A stretch of DNA of 7,270 nucleotides from Planctomycetota bacterium (GTDB lineage: Bacteria; Planctomycetota; Phycisphaerae; WQYP01): contig JAKCCC010000083.1 of the NCBI GenBank assembly GCA_021838985.1, positions 1 through 7,270 of the forward strand. The letters are read 5' to 3'. The notes under the pieces were generated by a model. The model saw only the letters and a list, made by a program, of their open reading frames with translations. It did no database searches and was not told the origin of the DNA. Below are positions 1 through 6,662 of the stretch, one piece after another (within the stretch, counting starts at the first letter, position 1; every line of letters begins with the position of its first letter). Made by a program: the position numbers and the translations under genes.

Positions 1-3000
1 CGGGATGGGCGCGGCGAACCATCGCTAACCTTTTGTGTCTTATTCCGGCGCGGTCGGGAGCCGCGGGCGCGGGCGGGTCACCGAATTGGACGCAGCCGCT
101 GATCGTTTTGGCCGCGCGTTACGATGCCTCCAGCTATGTGTTAGGCCGCGCCCCCGGCGCCACGGAAGACCTTTCGGCGGCGGTGCTGCTACAACTGGCG
201 CGGCGTTTACGCGGCCTGGCGGTCCGCCACAATGTTCTGATCGCCTTGACCGCCGGCAACGCGTGGGATTTCCAAGGCACGCGTGAACTACTCCGTCTGC
301 TGCTCCAGCCGACGGCGCATTGGCAAGCGGTGCTGGCCCGCCGCGGCCGGGAGCTGGACCGAGTGGTGCGCCTGACACGGGAAATCGAACGCCTGGCCGG
401 GCGAGGCCGGGGGGCAAGGAGTTTGCTGAGCTGCGCCTACCTGGCGTCACACCGCCATTTGCGTAACGCTCTAAAAGGCGAACTGGAGCGCGAGCTGACG
501 AATGTGTCCGACCGGCTGTGGCGGCGGCAGGAAGCGGGGTTCAATGCGCGGACAGCCGGTGCCGGTTCCAGTGAAGGGGTTTTGCGCCCCCGTGGCGCCA
601 TCGAGCCAGCCCCGTTCGAAGCCCGGGGCGTAAGCGACGGGTTCGGGGTGCTGCCGCGACGCCGGGACCCGTCGCTTACGCTCCGGGCTATGAAGGTGGA
701 TCGCTGTCGTTCACCGCCAGCGCGAAACTCTGACCCTGGAAGCGGCGCCAGAAGCGTGGCCATTCTGTGGGCCAGGAAACTCCAGTTGATGGTGGCGCGC
801 AACGGTTTAGATTCGCCGGCACGATTGCGGCATGCCGGCCCGATCATTCGGGGTGCGTTGCGCCGGCTGGCGCCGGCCTGGCGGGAACAACTACGACTGA
901 CCCAGGCGAAAGCCGACCGGGCGAGACAATGGCTGCGGATACGGCAAGCCTTGGGACCGGCACCGTTACCCCCGGAGATTTATCTGGACGTGCACCTGAC
1001 TGGGGGAGGCAGGCGATTTGGGCTTTTCGCCCGCTCCGCTTATCTGCCCATCAGTGACAATGACCAGATGGCACAGTTCGCCCGTCTGTTTGGTCGCCGG
1101 TATGACCGCGGCTGGCGTCGGATTTACGCCGGGCAGGATCCGCCGCAGGAAGACCCCTTCGACGCCCGTACGCTGCAATCGGTGCGGGCGCTGGCGGATT
1201 ATTTTCCTATTCCCATGGGATTTTCCTCGGACTATAGTCTGTGGCGCGGCGTACCGGCCGCAACCTTTGCCACTATTCGGGACGCCAGCGGGCTGATCGA
1301 TACGCCGTATGACAGCCCGGATCGTATTAACTGGCGCCACGTGGCGGCGCAAGTGCGCATGCTCCGCCGGCTGCTGCTCGGATCGCCACAGCGCCAGTTG
1401 GTCGGAGCGCTCGATGATCCCGAGTTCAACGGGCGAATTCAATCCAGCGATAGGACCGATGATCAGCCGATCGCGCTCATGCGGTTTGGTTTCGGTGAAA
1501 CGGTTCCCAATCTGCCGGCGCCGCATTATCTGATCGGCGTACACCTGACCAACGGCGGTTTACCGCCGCTGGAGGGCACATGGCGGAGCGAATGGCGGTT
1601 CACGGGCCGGGACGGCGGGGTAAACTTTCGGCGTTTGCTGCGCCCCAACGGCGCGTGGGGTTTGTTTTACCAGATGCAGGCGATGAACTTTAAAGCCGAT
1701 GGGCGGCCGAAACGAGTGCTCGCGGGCCAAGGGAATGAAGCGGGCAAGAACTATTTTTACGATCCCTTCCGGGCCAATCTGCAGCGCGAGTTGGTATTTC
1801 GCGCCGATCCAATCAGCCTGTTCGGACTTTTCAACCCGCGTTACCTGGCGTACATGAATCACGTGGAAGTGCTCGACGCGGCGCGCCAAGGGGAAGCGCG
1901 CTATTACACAACGTACTGCAGCGGTCCGGTGGCGGTGGCCTTCGTACCGCCGGATCTGCGCTGGCAGATTCTGCTGTCGCGCGGGCCGATCGCCAACGAC
2001 ATGGTTTTGCTTAACGCCAGCGCCGCGCACCCGCTGGGCACGGGATTTGGCCGCCGATCACGCCGCCGCTTGGGACCGCTGGTTTGGCGGGGCGTTTGGG
2101 ATATGCATTACCTGGACGCGCAGCGCCGCCAGGTGCTGGCACACTATGGCGTGGTCAGCGCTAAGATCACCCGACTGATGCGGGCCAGCACCTGCTACCT
2201 GGCTGGGGCCGCGAAGGCCCGACGGCGCCGCCTTTACCAGCGTTGGCTGGGCGCCGCGGCCGCGGCTTGGAGCGATCAGGCGCAGGCGTATCATCGGCTG
2301 ATCAGGCAATCCAACGGGTTAGTGGACGCGGCGATATTTCTGCTTTTGGGCCTGATTCCGTTCAGCTATTTTCTGGAACGACTGCTGATCGGCTCGCCGA
2401 ATGTGTACCGGCAAATCGGTGGATTCGCCGCCATCTTCGCGGTGATGACGGCGCTGCTGGCCTCCTTTCATCCGGCGTTCCGCATCACCAAGGCGCCGCT
2501 GATGATTTTGCTGGCGTTCTTGATCCTTTTGCTTTCGGCCATCGTTATCCATATTCTCTGGGGTAAGTTTGAAGAGGAACTCTCCCGCCTGCGCAGCCAG
2601 GCCGGGGCGACTCACAGCGCCAATCTTAAGCGCAGCGCCCTGGCCGGCGCGGCCTTGCGCCTGGGACTTTCCAACCTGCGCCGCCGCGGCTTGCGCACGG
2701 CCCTGACGTTAACCACGCTGGTGCTGATTACGTTCACCCTGCTGTGTTTCACCAGCGTTAAAGAGGGCACGGCGATCATTCCAACCGTCGAGCCGAACGC
2801 CCCGGCCCGGCCTCCGCAGGCGATTCTGCTGCGGCAGCGCGGGTGGGCGCCTTTGCCGCGGGCGGCCCTGAGCCTGGCCCGCCAGGTGGCCGGTCCCGGT
2901 GGCACGGTGGCGCCGCGTTATTGGTACGTTTCTGAGAATTCCCAAGCCACGTGGCAACTACCGATTGCTCCCGTGGGTCGCGGGGACGCCGTGCTGGCGC

Positions 3001-4400
3001 GACCCAAGGTTAACGCCCTGCTGGGACTGTCGGTCCGGGAGAAGGATTTTGTGGCCGGGGGTAAGGCCCAGCTGGCGCGGGCGTTGCCCGGGTGGGGGCG
3101 CTCGCAAACGGGCCAGCCGGCCTGCTGGCTGCCGGCGTCTCTGCGCGGTCATCCCTTGGAACGTGGCGAGCGGGTCCGAATACTGGGGGTTACGTTGCGC
3201 ATCGCCGGATTTTTTCCCACACACGATTTTCCGCTGCGGCAAATCACCGGCGAATCGTTTTGGCCGGTGGACGCCGCCGCCAGCGCGGCGCAACCACAAC
3301 CCTCCCCCAACCTTTCGCCGCGGGAACTCGCGGCGCTGCCGGAACCGAACTTAACCTATTTGAATGCGGCCCAGGTGGCGATTGTGCCGGCGCGGCTGGT
3401 CCGGCGGCTGGGGGGAGTTTTAACCAGCATTCTGATCCGTCCGGCGGAGGCAACCGCGGCGTCGCTGGAGCAGGCGGCGCGCCGATTGGCGCGACGATCC
3501 GCGTTTGCGGTGCTGGTATCGAATGGGCGCCAGGTGTGGTCCTATAACGCCGCGTCCGGTGCAGCCCTGACCCATTTGTCCAATGTGCTGGCGCCGCTGT
3601 TTATTGCCGCCCTGATTGTTTTGAACACGATGCTCGGTGCGGTCGCGGAACGTCGCCACGAAATTCACACCTATACCGCCCTGGGGCTGGCGCCCGGGCA
3701 TGTCGGCGCCCTGTTTCTGGCCGAGGCGGCGGCCTTGGGCACGCTGGGCGTGGTATTCGGCTACATTGCCGGCCAGGCCGTTGCGACGCTGCTGGAGCAT
3801 ACCCACCTCCTGCCGGGGGTGCGGGTGAATTATTCATCGTTGTCGGCCATCACCACGATGGGACTGGTGCTGGGCTTGGTAATGCTTTCAACACTGTGGC
3901 CGGCGCGGATGGCTTCGCGCGTCGCGGCGCCGTCGCTGCAGCGTACCTGGAAATTGCCGCCGCCGCGGGGGGATCGGCTGGAACTGGACCTGCCGTTTAC
4001 CGTTAACGCTTTGGCCGCCCATGGCGTATGCGCCTTTCTCGAAGAATTTTTCACCACCACGACCCAGACTGGCCTCGGCCGCTTCAGTGCCGCCAATATC
4101 GCGGCCTTTGTCGAAAACGGCGTACGGGGCTTATCGTGCCGCATATGGCTGGCTCCATATGACCGGGGTGTCATGCAGGGTTTCCGTCTGGCCATTCATC
4201 CCACGAGCCAGTCGAACGTGTTTGAGGTGAAACTGACGCTGGAGCGCGAGGCGGGAACACCGGCGGCGTGGCTGCGCTTTAACCGCCCCTTCCTGGTGGA
4301 GGTACGAAAACAATTTTTGTTGTGGCGGGCGCTGACCTCGGATGTGGCGGGGCGTTATGTGGCCCGTTCGGAGGCGATGTTCAGCGGGATGAGGGTTTAG
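1..4400 (+). CDS. FtsX-like ABC permease with N-terminal degenerate M28-peptidase-like domain (5' partial)
   Basis: The frame is open from position 3 through the left edge, so the true start and probably an N-terminal membrane segment lie outside. Residues are counted from the TTG at 33, which is not a credible start. Residues 1-440 resemble an M28 peptidase core: VLAARYDAS (25-33), GATEDLSAAVLLQLAR (42-57), then SSDYSLWRGVPAATF (398-412) and DTPYDSPDRIN (423-433). Most zinc and catalytic positions are replaced. A probably beta-rich extracytoplasmic region follows (about 470-700). Three membrane segments come next (about 767-787, 796-815, 821-843). The C-terminal FtsX/MacB unit has NLRRRGLRTALTLTTLVL leading into a membrane segment (887-909), a large extracytoplasmic domain (910-1185) and three segments (about 1186-1205, 1227-1250, 1270-1290). 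A soluble tail of about 150 residues closes the protein. Such permeases normally pair with a separate ATPase; none is visible here. The substrate is unknown. A REP-like palindrome is translated in frame at residues 197-219. The stop TAG at 4398 lies within a heptamer array. Confidence 0.85.
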   Translation, partial: GWARRTIANLLCLIPARSGAAGAGGSPNWTQPLIVLAARYDASSYVLGRAPGATEDLSAAVLLQLARRLRGLAVRHNVLIALTAGNAWDFQGTRELLRLLLQPTAHWQAVLARRGRELDRVVRLTREIERLAGRGRGARSLLSCAYLASHRHLRNALKGELERELTNVSDRLWRRQEAGFNARTAGAGSSEGVLRPRGAIEPAPFEARGVSDGFGVLPRRRDPSLTLRAMKVDRCRSPPARNSDPGSGARSVAILWARKLQLMVARNGLDSPARLRHAGPIIRGALRRLAPAWREQLRLTQAKADRARQWLRIRQALGPAPLPPEIYLDVHLTGGGRRFGLFARSAYLPISDNDQMAQFARLFGRRYDRGWRRIYAGQDPPQEDPFDARTLQSVRALADYFPIPMGFSSDYSLWRGVPAATFATIRDASGLIDTPYDSPDRINWRHVAAQVRMLRRLLLGSPQRQLVGALDDPEFNGRIQSSDRTDDQPIALMRFGFGETVPNLPAPHYLIGVHLTNGGLPPLEGTWRSEWRFTGRDGGVNFRRLLRPNGAWGLFYQMQAMNFKADGRPKRVLAGQGNEAGKNYFYDPFRANLQRELVFRADPISLFGLFNPRYLAYMNHVEVLDAARQGEARYYTTYCSGPVAVAFVPPDLRWQILLSRGPIANDMVLLNASAAHPLGTGFGRRSRRRLGPLVWRGVWDMHYLDAQRRQVLAHYGVVSAKITRLMRASTCYLAGAAKARRRRLYQRWLGAAAAAWSDQAQAYHRLIRQSNGLVDAAIFLLLGLIPFSYFLERLLIGSPNVYRQIGGFAAIFAVMTALLASFHPAFRITKAPLMILLAFLILLLSAIVIHILWGKFEEELSRLRSQAGATHSANLKRSALAGAALRLGLSNLRRRGLRTALTLTTLVLITFTLLCFTSVKEGTAIIPTVEPNAPARPPQAILLRQRGWAPLPRAALSLARQVAGPGGTVAPRYWYVSENSQATWQLPIAPVGRGDAVLARPKVNALLGLSVREKDFVAGGKAQLARALPGWGRSQTGQPACWLPASLRGHPLERGERVRILGVTLRIAGFFPTHDFPLRQITGESFWPVDAAASAAQPQPSPNLSPRELAALPEPNLTYLNAAQVAIVPARLVRRLGGVLTSILIRPAEATAASLEQAARRLARRSAFAVLVSNGRQVWSYNAASGAALTHLSNVLAPLFIAALIVLNTMLGAVAERRHEIHTYTALGLAPGHVGALFLAEAAALGTLGVVFGYIAGQAVATLLEHTHLLPGVRVNYSSLSAITTMGLVLGLVMLSTLWPARMASRVAAPSLQRTWKLPPPRGDRLELDLPFTVNALAAHGVCAFLEEFFTTTTQTGLGRFSAANIAAFVENGVRGLSCRIWLAPYDRGVMQGFRLAIHPTSQSNVFEVKLTLEREAGTPAAWLRFNRPFLVEVRKQFLLWRALTSDVAGRYVARSEAMFSGMRV
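620..689. repeat. REP-like inverted repeat inside the permease gene
   Basis: Two 23-base arms (620-642 and 667-689) are reverse complements at 22 of 23 positions. The only mismatch, 627 against 682, would be a G-U pair in RNA, so the stem can pair throughout. The loop is 24 bases (643-666). The arm core is GCGTAAGCGACGGG on the left and CCCGTCGCTTACGC on the right. From memory, this resembles short dispersed palindromes common in planctomycete genomes; a genome-wide count would settle it. The element is translated in frame as ARGVSDG, a linker, then DPSLTLRA (residues 197-218 of the permease, counted from position 33) and introduces no stop codon. Confidence 0.85.
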
Positions 4401-4416
4401 GTTATAGGTTTTGGGG
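4393..4416 (+). repeat. Degenerate telomere-like heptamer array over the permease stop codon
   Basis: Three consecutive 7-base units start at 4393 (GGGTTTA), 4400 (GGTTATA) and 4407 (GGTTTTG), followed by GGG. The array overlaps the last codons of the permease gene: TAG at 4398-4400 is made by the junction of units one and two. The opening unit GGGTTTA is identical to the first unit of the array after the next gene (6534). The period is visible by eye, but with only three imperfect units the call depends on the parallel with the other spacer. Confidence 0.6.
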
Positions 4417-4492
4417 TCGGCGCGGGATCTTGGCGGTGGAAGGTCGGGGGCGAAACGCGGAACACTCCCCACGGGTCGCCGCGCGCTGGGAA
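4417..4492 (+). other. Middle of the 134-base spacer, no recognised feature
   Basis: This is a G-rich non-coding stretch between two heptamer arrays. I see no good -35/-10 pair, no hairpin followed by a T-run, and no RNA gene. Its only visible character is G-richness on the plus strand. Confidence 0.5.
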
Positions 4493-4534
4493 CTGATCGC
4501 TGATAGCTGAAAGCGGATAGCTCACCGTTGATCT
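4493..4534 (+). repeat. Degenerate heptamer array abutting the start codon of the OPT-like gene
   Basis: Six successive 7-base units fill the 42 bases before the ATG: CTGATCG (4493), CTGATAG (4500), CTGAAAG (4507), CGGATAG (4514), CTCACCG (4521) and TTGATCT (4528). The first four are clear; the last two are weak and are included because the 7-base step lands exactly on the ATG at 4535. The array leaves no Shine-Dalgarno-like sequence at normal spacing. Similar CTGATAG-type strings are, from memory, seen between genes in other planctomycete-like genomes, but I cannot verify that here. Confidence 0.65.
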
Positions 4535-6529
4535 ATGACACGCCTTGAAGATAAAGAGATCGCGCAGTATCGCGGCCTGTTGGAAGCGCCAAGCTCGTTC
4601 GGCGATGGCTTCGATTTCCGCTCTGTCGTCGGCTGCCTGTTCATCGGGCTGGTGATGATGCCGGGATCGATGTACCTGGGCCTGCTGGCGGGCGGCACGC
4701 TGGGGCCGGCGGCGCAGTGGGTCACGGTGATCCTGTTTATTGAGCTGGCCCGGCGTTCCTTCACCACCCTGAAGAGTCCGGCGATTTTCATTCTTTACTA
4801 TATGGCGGGGGTGGTGGTTATCTCCCCTTTCGCCAATCTTTTGTTCGTGCAATATTTTGTTTCCTCCCCCGCGGCCAGGGCCTACGGCCTTCCGTCGCTG
4901 ATTCCAGCGTGGGTGGCGCCGGGGCCGAAGGTGCTTGCCGAGCGAACCTTTTTTGTCGGCGCCTGGGTCGTGCCCATGGTGCTTCTGACGGTGACCTATC
5001 TGTTGAGCCGATTGAATGTATTCGGCCTCGGGTACGTATTGTTTCGGCAGACCAGCGATGTGGAAAGACTCCCTTTTCCCATGGCCCCCATCGGCGCCAT
5101 GGGGATTACCGCGTTGGCGGAGAGCAGCAGCGGCCAGGCCACCTGGCGCTGGCGGGTTTTTTCCATCGGCGGTATGCTGGGACTGATCTTCGGGTTTTTG
5201 TACCTCGGGGTGCCCGCGATCACCGCGACGTTTCTGCGGCATCCGATTGAGCCGCTGCCGATTCCTTTTGCCGACTTCACCACCAACACGCAGGGCTTCC
5301 TGCCGGCGACGCCCATGGGCGTGAGTTTTGATCTCGGCAACGTGATGCTTGGAATGGTGCTCCCATTCTCCGCGGTGATCGGCTCATTTTTAGCCACCGT
5401 GCTGACCTGGCTGGCCAATCCAATGCTGGTGCACTTTCACCAAATCCCGAACTGGAAACCGGGTATGGGCGCCCTGGACACCTGGTTCCAGGGGTTCATC
5501 GATGTTTATCTGAGCGTGACCATCGGCTTCGCCCTGGCGATCGCCATCATCAGCTTTTACGGCATCGCCGCGGCCCTGCGTCGTCGTAAAAACCGCGCCG
5601 AGGTGTTGGAAGCACCGGGGGCGGCGCCGGCGGAGCCGGCTTGGCGCCGGTTGTTACACCCGCCCCGGGGCCGCGGGGATTTTTCGCTGTGGATAGGGTT
5701 GGGAATTTTTGTCGGCTCAACGATCATCTCGACGGTGCTGTGCAAGGTTCTCGTTCCGACGTTTCCGTTATGGCTGCTGCTGGCGTATGGCTTCGGTTAC
5801 ACTCCGATCATGAGTTACGTGGCGGCGCGGGTGGAAGGAATGGCCGGGCAATGGGTTGACATTCCGTACGTGCAGCAGGCCACTTTCGTGCTCGCTCACA
5901 AAATGGGCTACACGGGGGCTGGCATCTGGTACGCCCCGATACCGATGGCCAATTATGCGGGGCAGGTCGTGCAATTCCGCACGCAGGAACTTACGGGAAC
6001 CAAGATCAGCAGCCTTATCAAGGCGGAGTTGGTGATGTTTCCCGTGGTGGTGATCGGCAGCATCGTGTTTTCCCAGTATCTGTTGCGTATCGCTCCGATC
6101 CCGTCGCCAGCCTATCCGTATGCCCAGCAATATTGGCCGCTGCTGGCTAAGCTGCAGGCGTTTTGGATGTCCAGCACCCTGGCGGGCGGACATAGCGCGC
6201 TTCTGCACGCCTTCAAGTGGCCGTATGTGGTTGGCTCGATGGGCGCCGGCCTGTTGCTGTACCTGGCACTGGCGGGGTGGGGAGCGCCGGTGATGCTGGT
6301 TTATGGATTGTTGCGCGGTCTGGGCGCCGGCCTGATGTTCGGGGCGATTCCACAGTTGCTTGGGGCGTTCTTGGGTCGCTACTACATGCAGAAAAAGTTC
6401 GGCGTGACGCAGTGGCGGCAATACGCGCCCGTGCTTGCCGCCGGCTTTGCGTGCGGGGTGGGGCTGGTCGCCTCGTTGTCCCTGGGCTTTGATCTGGTGG
6501 CGAAAGCAGTGTTTCAGTTGCCGTACTGA
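4535..6529 (+). CDS. OPT-like (oligopeptide transporter superfamily) membrane protein
   Basis: A complete 664-residue protein. An in-frame TGA at 4529 lies two codons before the ATG, and the next methionine (residue 41) is already inside the first membrane helix, so 4535 is the only sensible start. About 12-14 hydrophobic segments are visible. The N-terminal helix with GSMYLGLLAGGTLG (44-57) matches the position and style of the OPT motif NxYxGLxxG. ERLPFPMAPIGAMG (177-190) resembles the OPT segment with LPFPxGxA. A basic loop (about 349-382, RRRKNR and PPRGRG) separates the two halves and is probably cytoplasmic. The second half holds EGMAGQWVDIPYVQQ (434-448) and the glycine-rich helix LLRGLGAGLMFGAIPQLLG (592-610). 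OPT proteins import peptides or metal chelates by proton coupling; the substrate here is not predictable. The upstream permease lies 134 bases away and the downstream DUF6785-like gene 130 bases away, all on the same strand. No Shine-Dalgarno is seen. Confidence 0.85.
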   Translation: MTRLEDKEIAQYRGLLEAPSSFGDGFDFRSVVGCLFIGLVMMPGSMYLGLLAGGTLGPAAQWVTVILFIELARRSFTTLKSPAIFILYYMAGVVVISPFANLLFVQYFVSSPAARAYGLPSLIPAWVAPGPKVLAERTFFVGAWVVPMVLLTVTYLLSRLNVFGLGYVLFRQTSDVERLPFPMAPIGAMGITALAESSSGQATWRWRVFSIGGMLGLIFGFLYLGVPAITATFLRHPIEPLPIPFADFTTNTQGFLPATPMGVSFDLGNVMLGMVLPFSAVIGSFLATVLTWLANPMLVHFHQIPNWKPGMGALDTWFQGFIDVYLSVTIGFALAIAIISFYGIAAALRRRKNRAEVLEAPGAAPAEPAWRRLLHPPRGRGDFSLWIGLGIFVGSTIISTVLCKVLVPTFPLWLLLAYGFGYTPIMSYVAARVEGMAGQWVDIPYVQQATFVLAHKMGYTGAGIWYAPIPMANYAGQVVQFRTQELTGTKISSLIKAELVMFPVVVIGSIVFSQYLLRIAPIPSPAYPYAQQYWPLLAKLQAFWMSSTLAGGHSALLHAFKWPYVVGSMGAGLLLYLALAGWGAPVMLVYGLLRGLGAGLMFGAIPQLLGAFLGRYYMQKKFGVTQWRQYAPVLAAGFACGVGLVASLSLGFDLVAKAVFQLPY

Positions 6530-6533
6530 CGGC

Positions 6534-6570
6534 GGGTTTAGGGTTCCGGTTTGTGGTTTGTGGTTTCAGG
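6534..6570 (+). repeat. Telomere-like heptamer array just after the OPT-like gene
   Basis: Five 7-base units in strict register begin four bases after the TGA: GGGTTTA (6534), GGGTTCC (6541), GGTTTGT (6548), GGTTTGT (6555) and GGTTTCA (6562), then GG. Every unit begins GG, has T at its fourth position and keeps a T-rich core; units three and four are identical. The first unit equals the first unit of the array at 4393. There is no hairpin, so this does not look like an intrinsic terminator. Confidence 0.75.
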
Positions 6571-6587
6571 TCTGGCCTTGAGTGCCG

Positions 6588-6636
6588 GGCACTTGGCATT
6601 TAGCATCGGGCACATGCAGCTAGAACCGAGAACCTA
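6588..6636 (+). repeat. Second heptamer array upstream of the DUF6785-like gene
   Basis: Seven units share one 7-base register: GGCACTT (6588), GGCATTT (6595), AGCATCG (6602), GGCACAT (6609), GCAGCTA (6616), GAACCGA (6623) and GAACCTA (6630). The first four resemble one another and the last two form a different pair; the fifth is unlike both. An 11-base palindrome GTGCCGGGCAC (6582-6592) overlaps the left end. The array differs from the GGTTT array just upstream and is out of phase with it. Confidence 0.55.
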
Positions 6637-6648
6637 AGAAGCTGGTTC

Positions 6649-6662
6649 CGAGAGGCCTTATG
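6649..6662 (+). promoter_or_regulatory. Weak Shine-Dalgarno-like sequence and start of the DUF6785-like gene
   Basis: AGAGG at 6651-6655 lies four bases before the ATG at 6660. The spacing is short for a strong ribosome binding site, but no better candidate lies near this start, and the coding pattern begins here. Confidence 0.35.

Noticed and set aside
33..35. TTG as the start codon of the permease
   Set aside because: The frame is open back to position 3, and the sequence before it (RTIANLLCLIP) already fits the strand that precedes the M28 core, so the gene begins outside the window.
966..1544. Minus-strand reading frame of 192 codons
   Set aside because: It is opposite the M28-like region, with no domain and no plausible start context.
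2253..2266. GC palindrome GCCGCGGCCGCGGC
   Set aside because: It encodes an Ala run in a GC-rich gene; self-complementarity is expected from alternating GC codons.
4397..5242. Long minus-strand reading frame (281 codons) over the spacer and OPT-like gene
   Set aside because: Its translation is Arg/Gln/His/Pro-rich with no recognisable domain, and it lies opposite a well-supported transporter. It is a typical shadow frame in GC-rich DNA.
5768..6421. Minus-strand reading frame of 217 codons
   Set aside because: It is fully opposite the conserved second half of the OPT-like gene, and its composition looks like the reverse of membrane helices.
6578..6606. Possible sigma-70 promoter TTGAGT, 17 bases, TAGCAT
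   Set aside because: It has four of six matches in each box at good spacing, but the -10 half lies inside the heptamer array and such matches arise easily from repeats. It is not supported well enough to list.
6630..6648. Small hairpin GAACC / GGTTC before the DUF6785-like gene
   Set aside because: A 5-base stem with a 9-base loop and no T-run is too weak for a terminator or regulatory claim.
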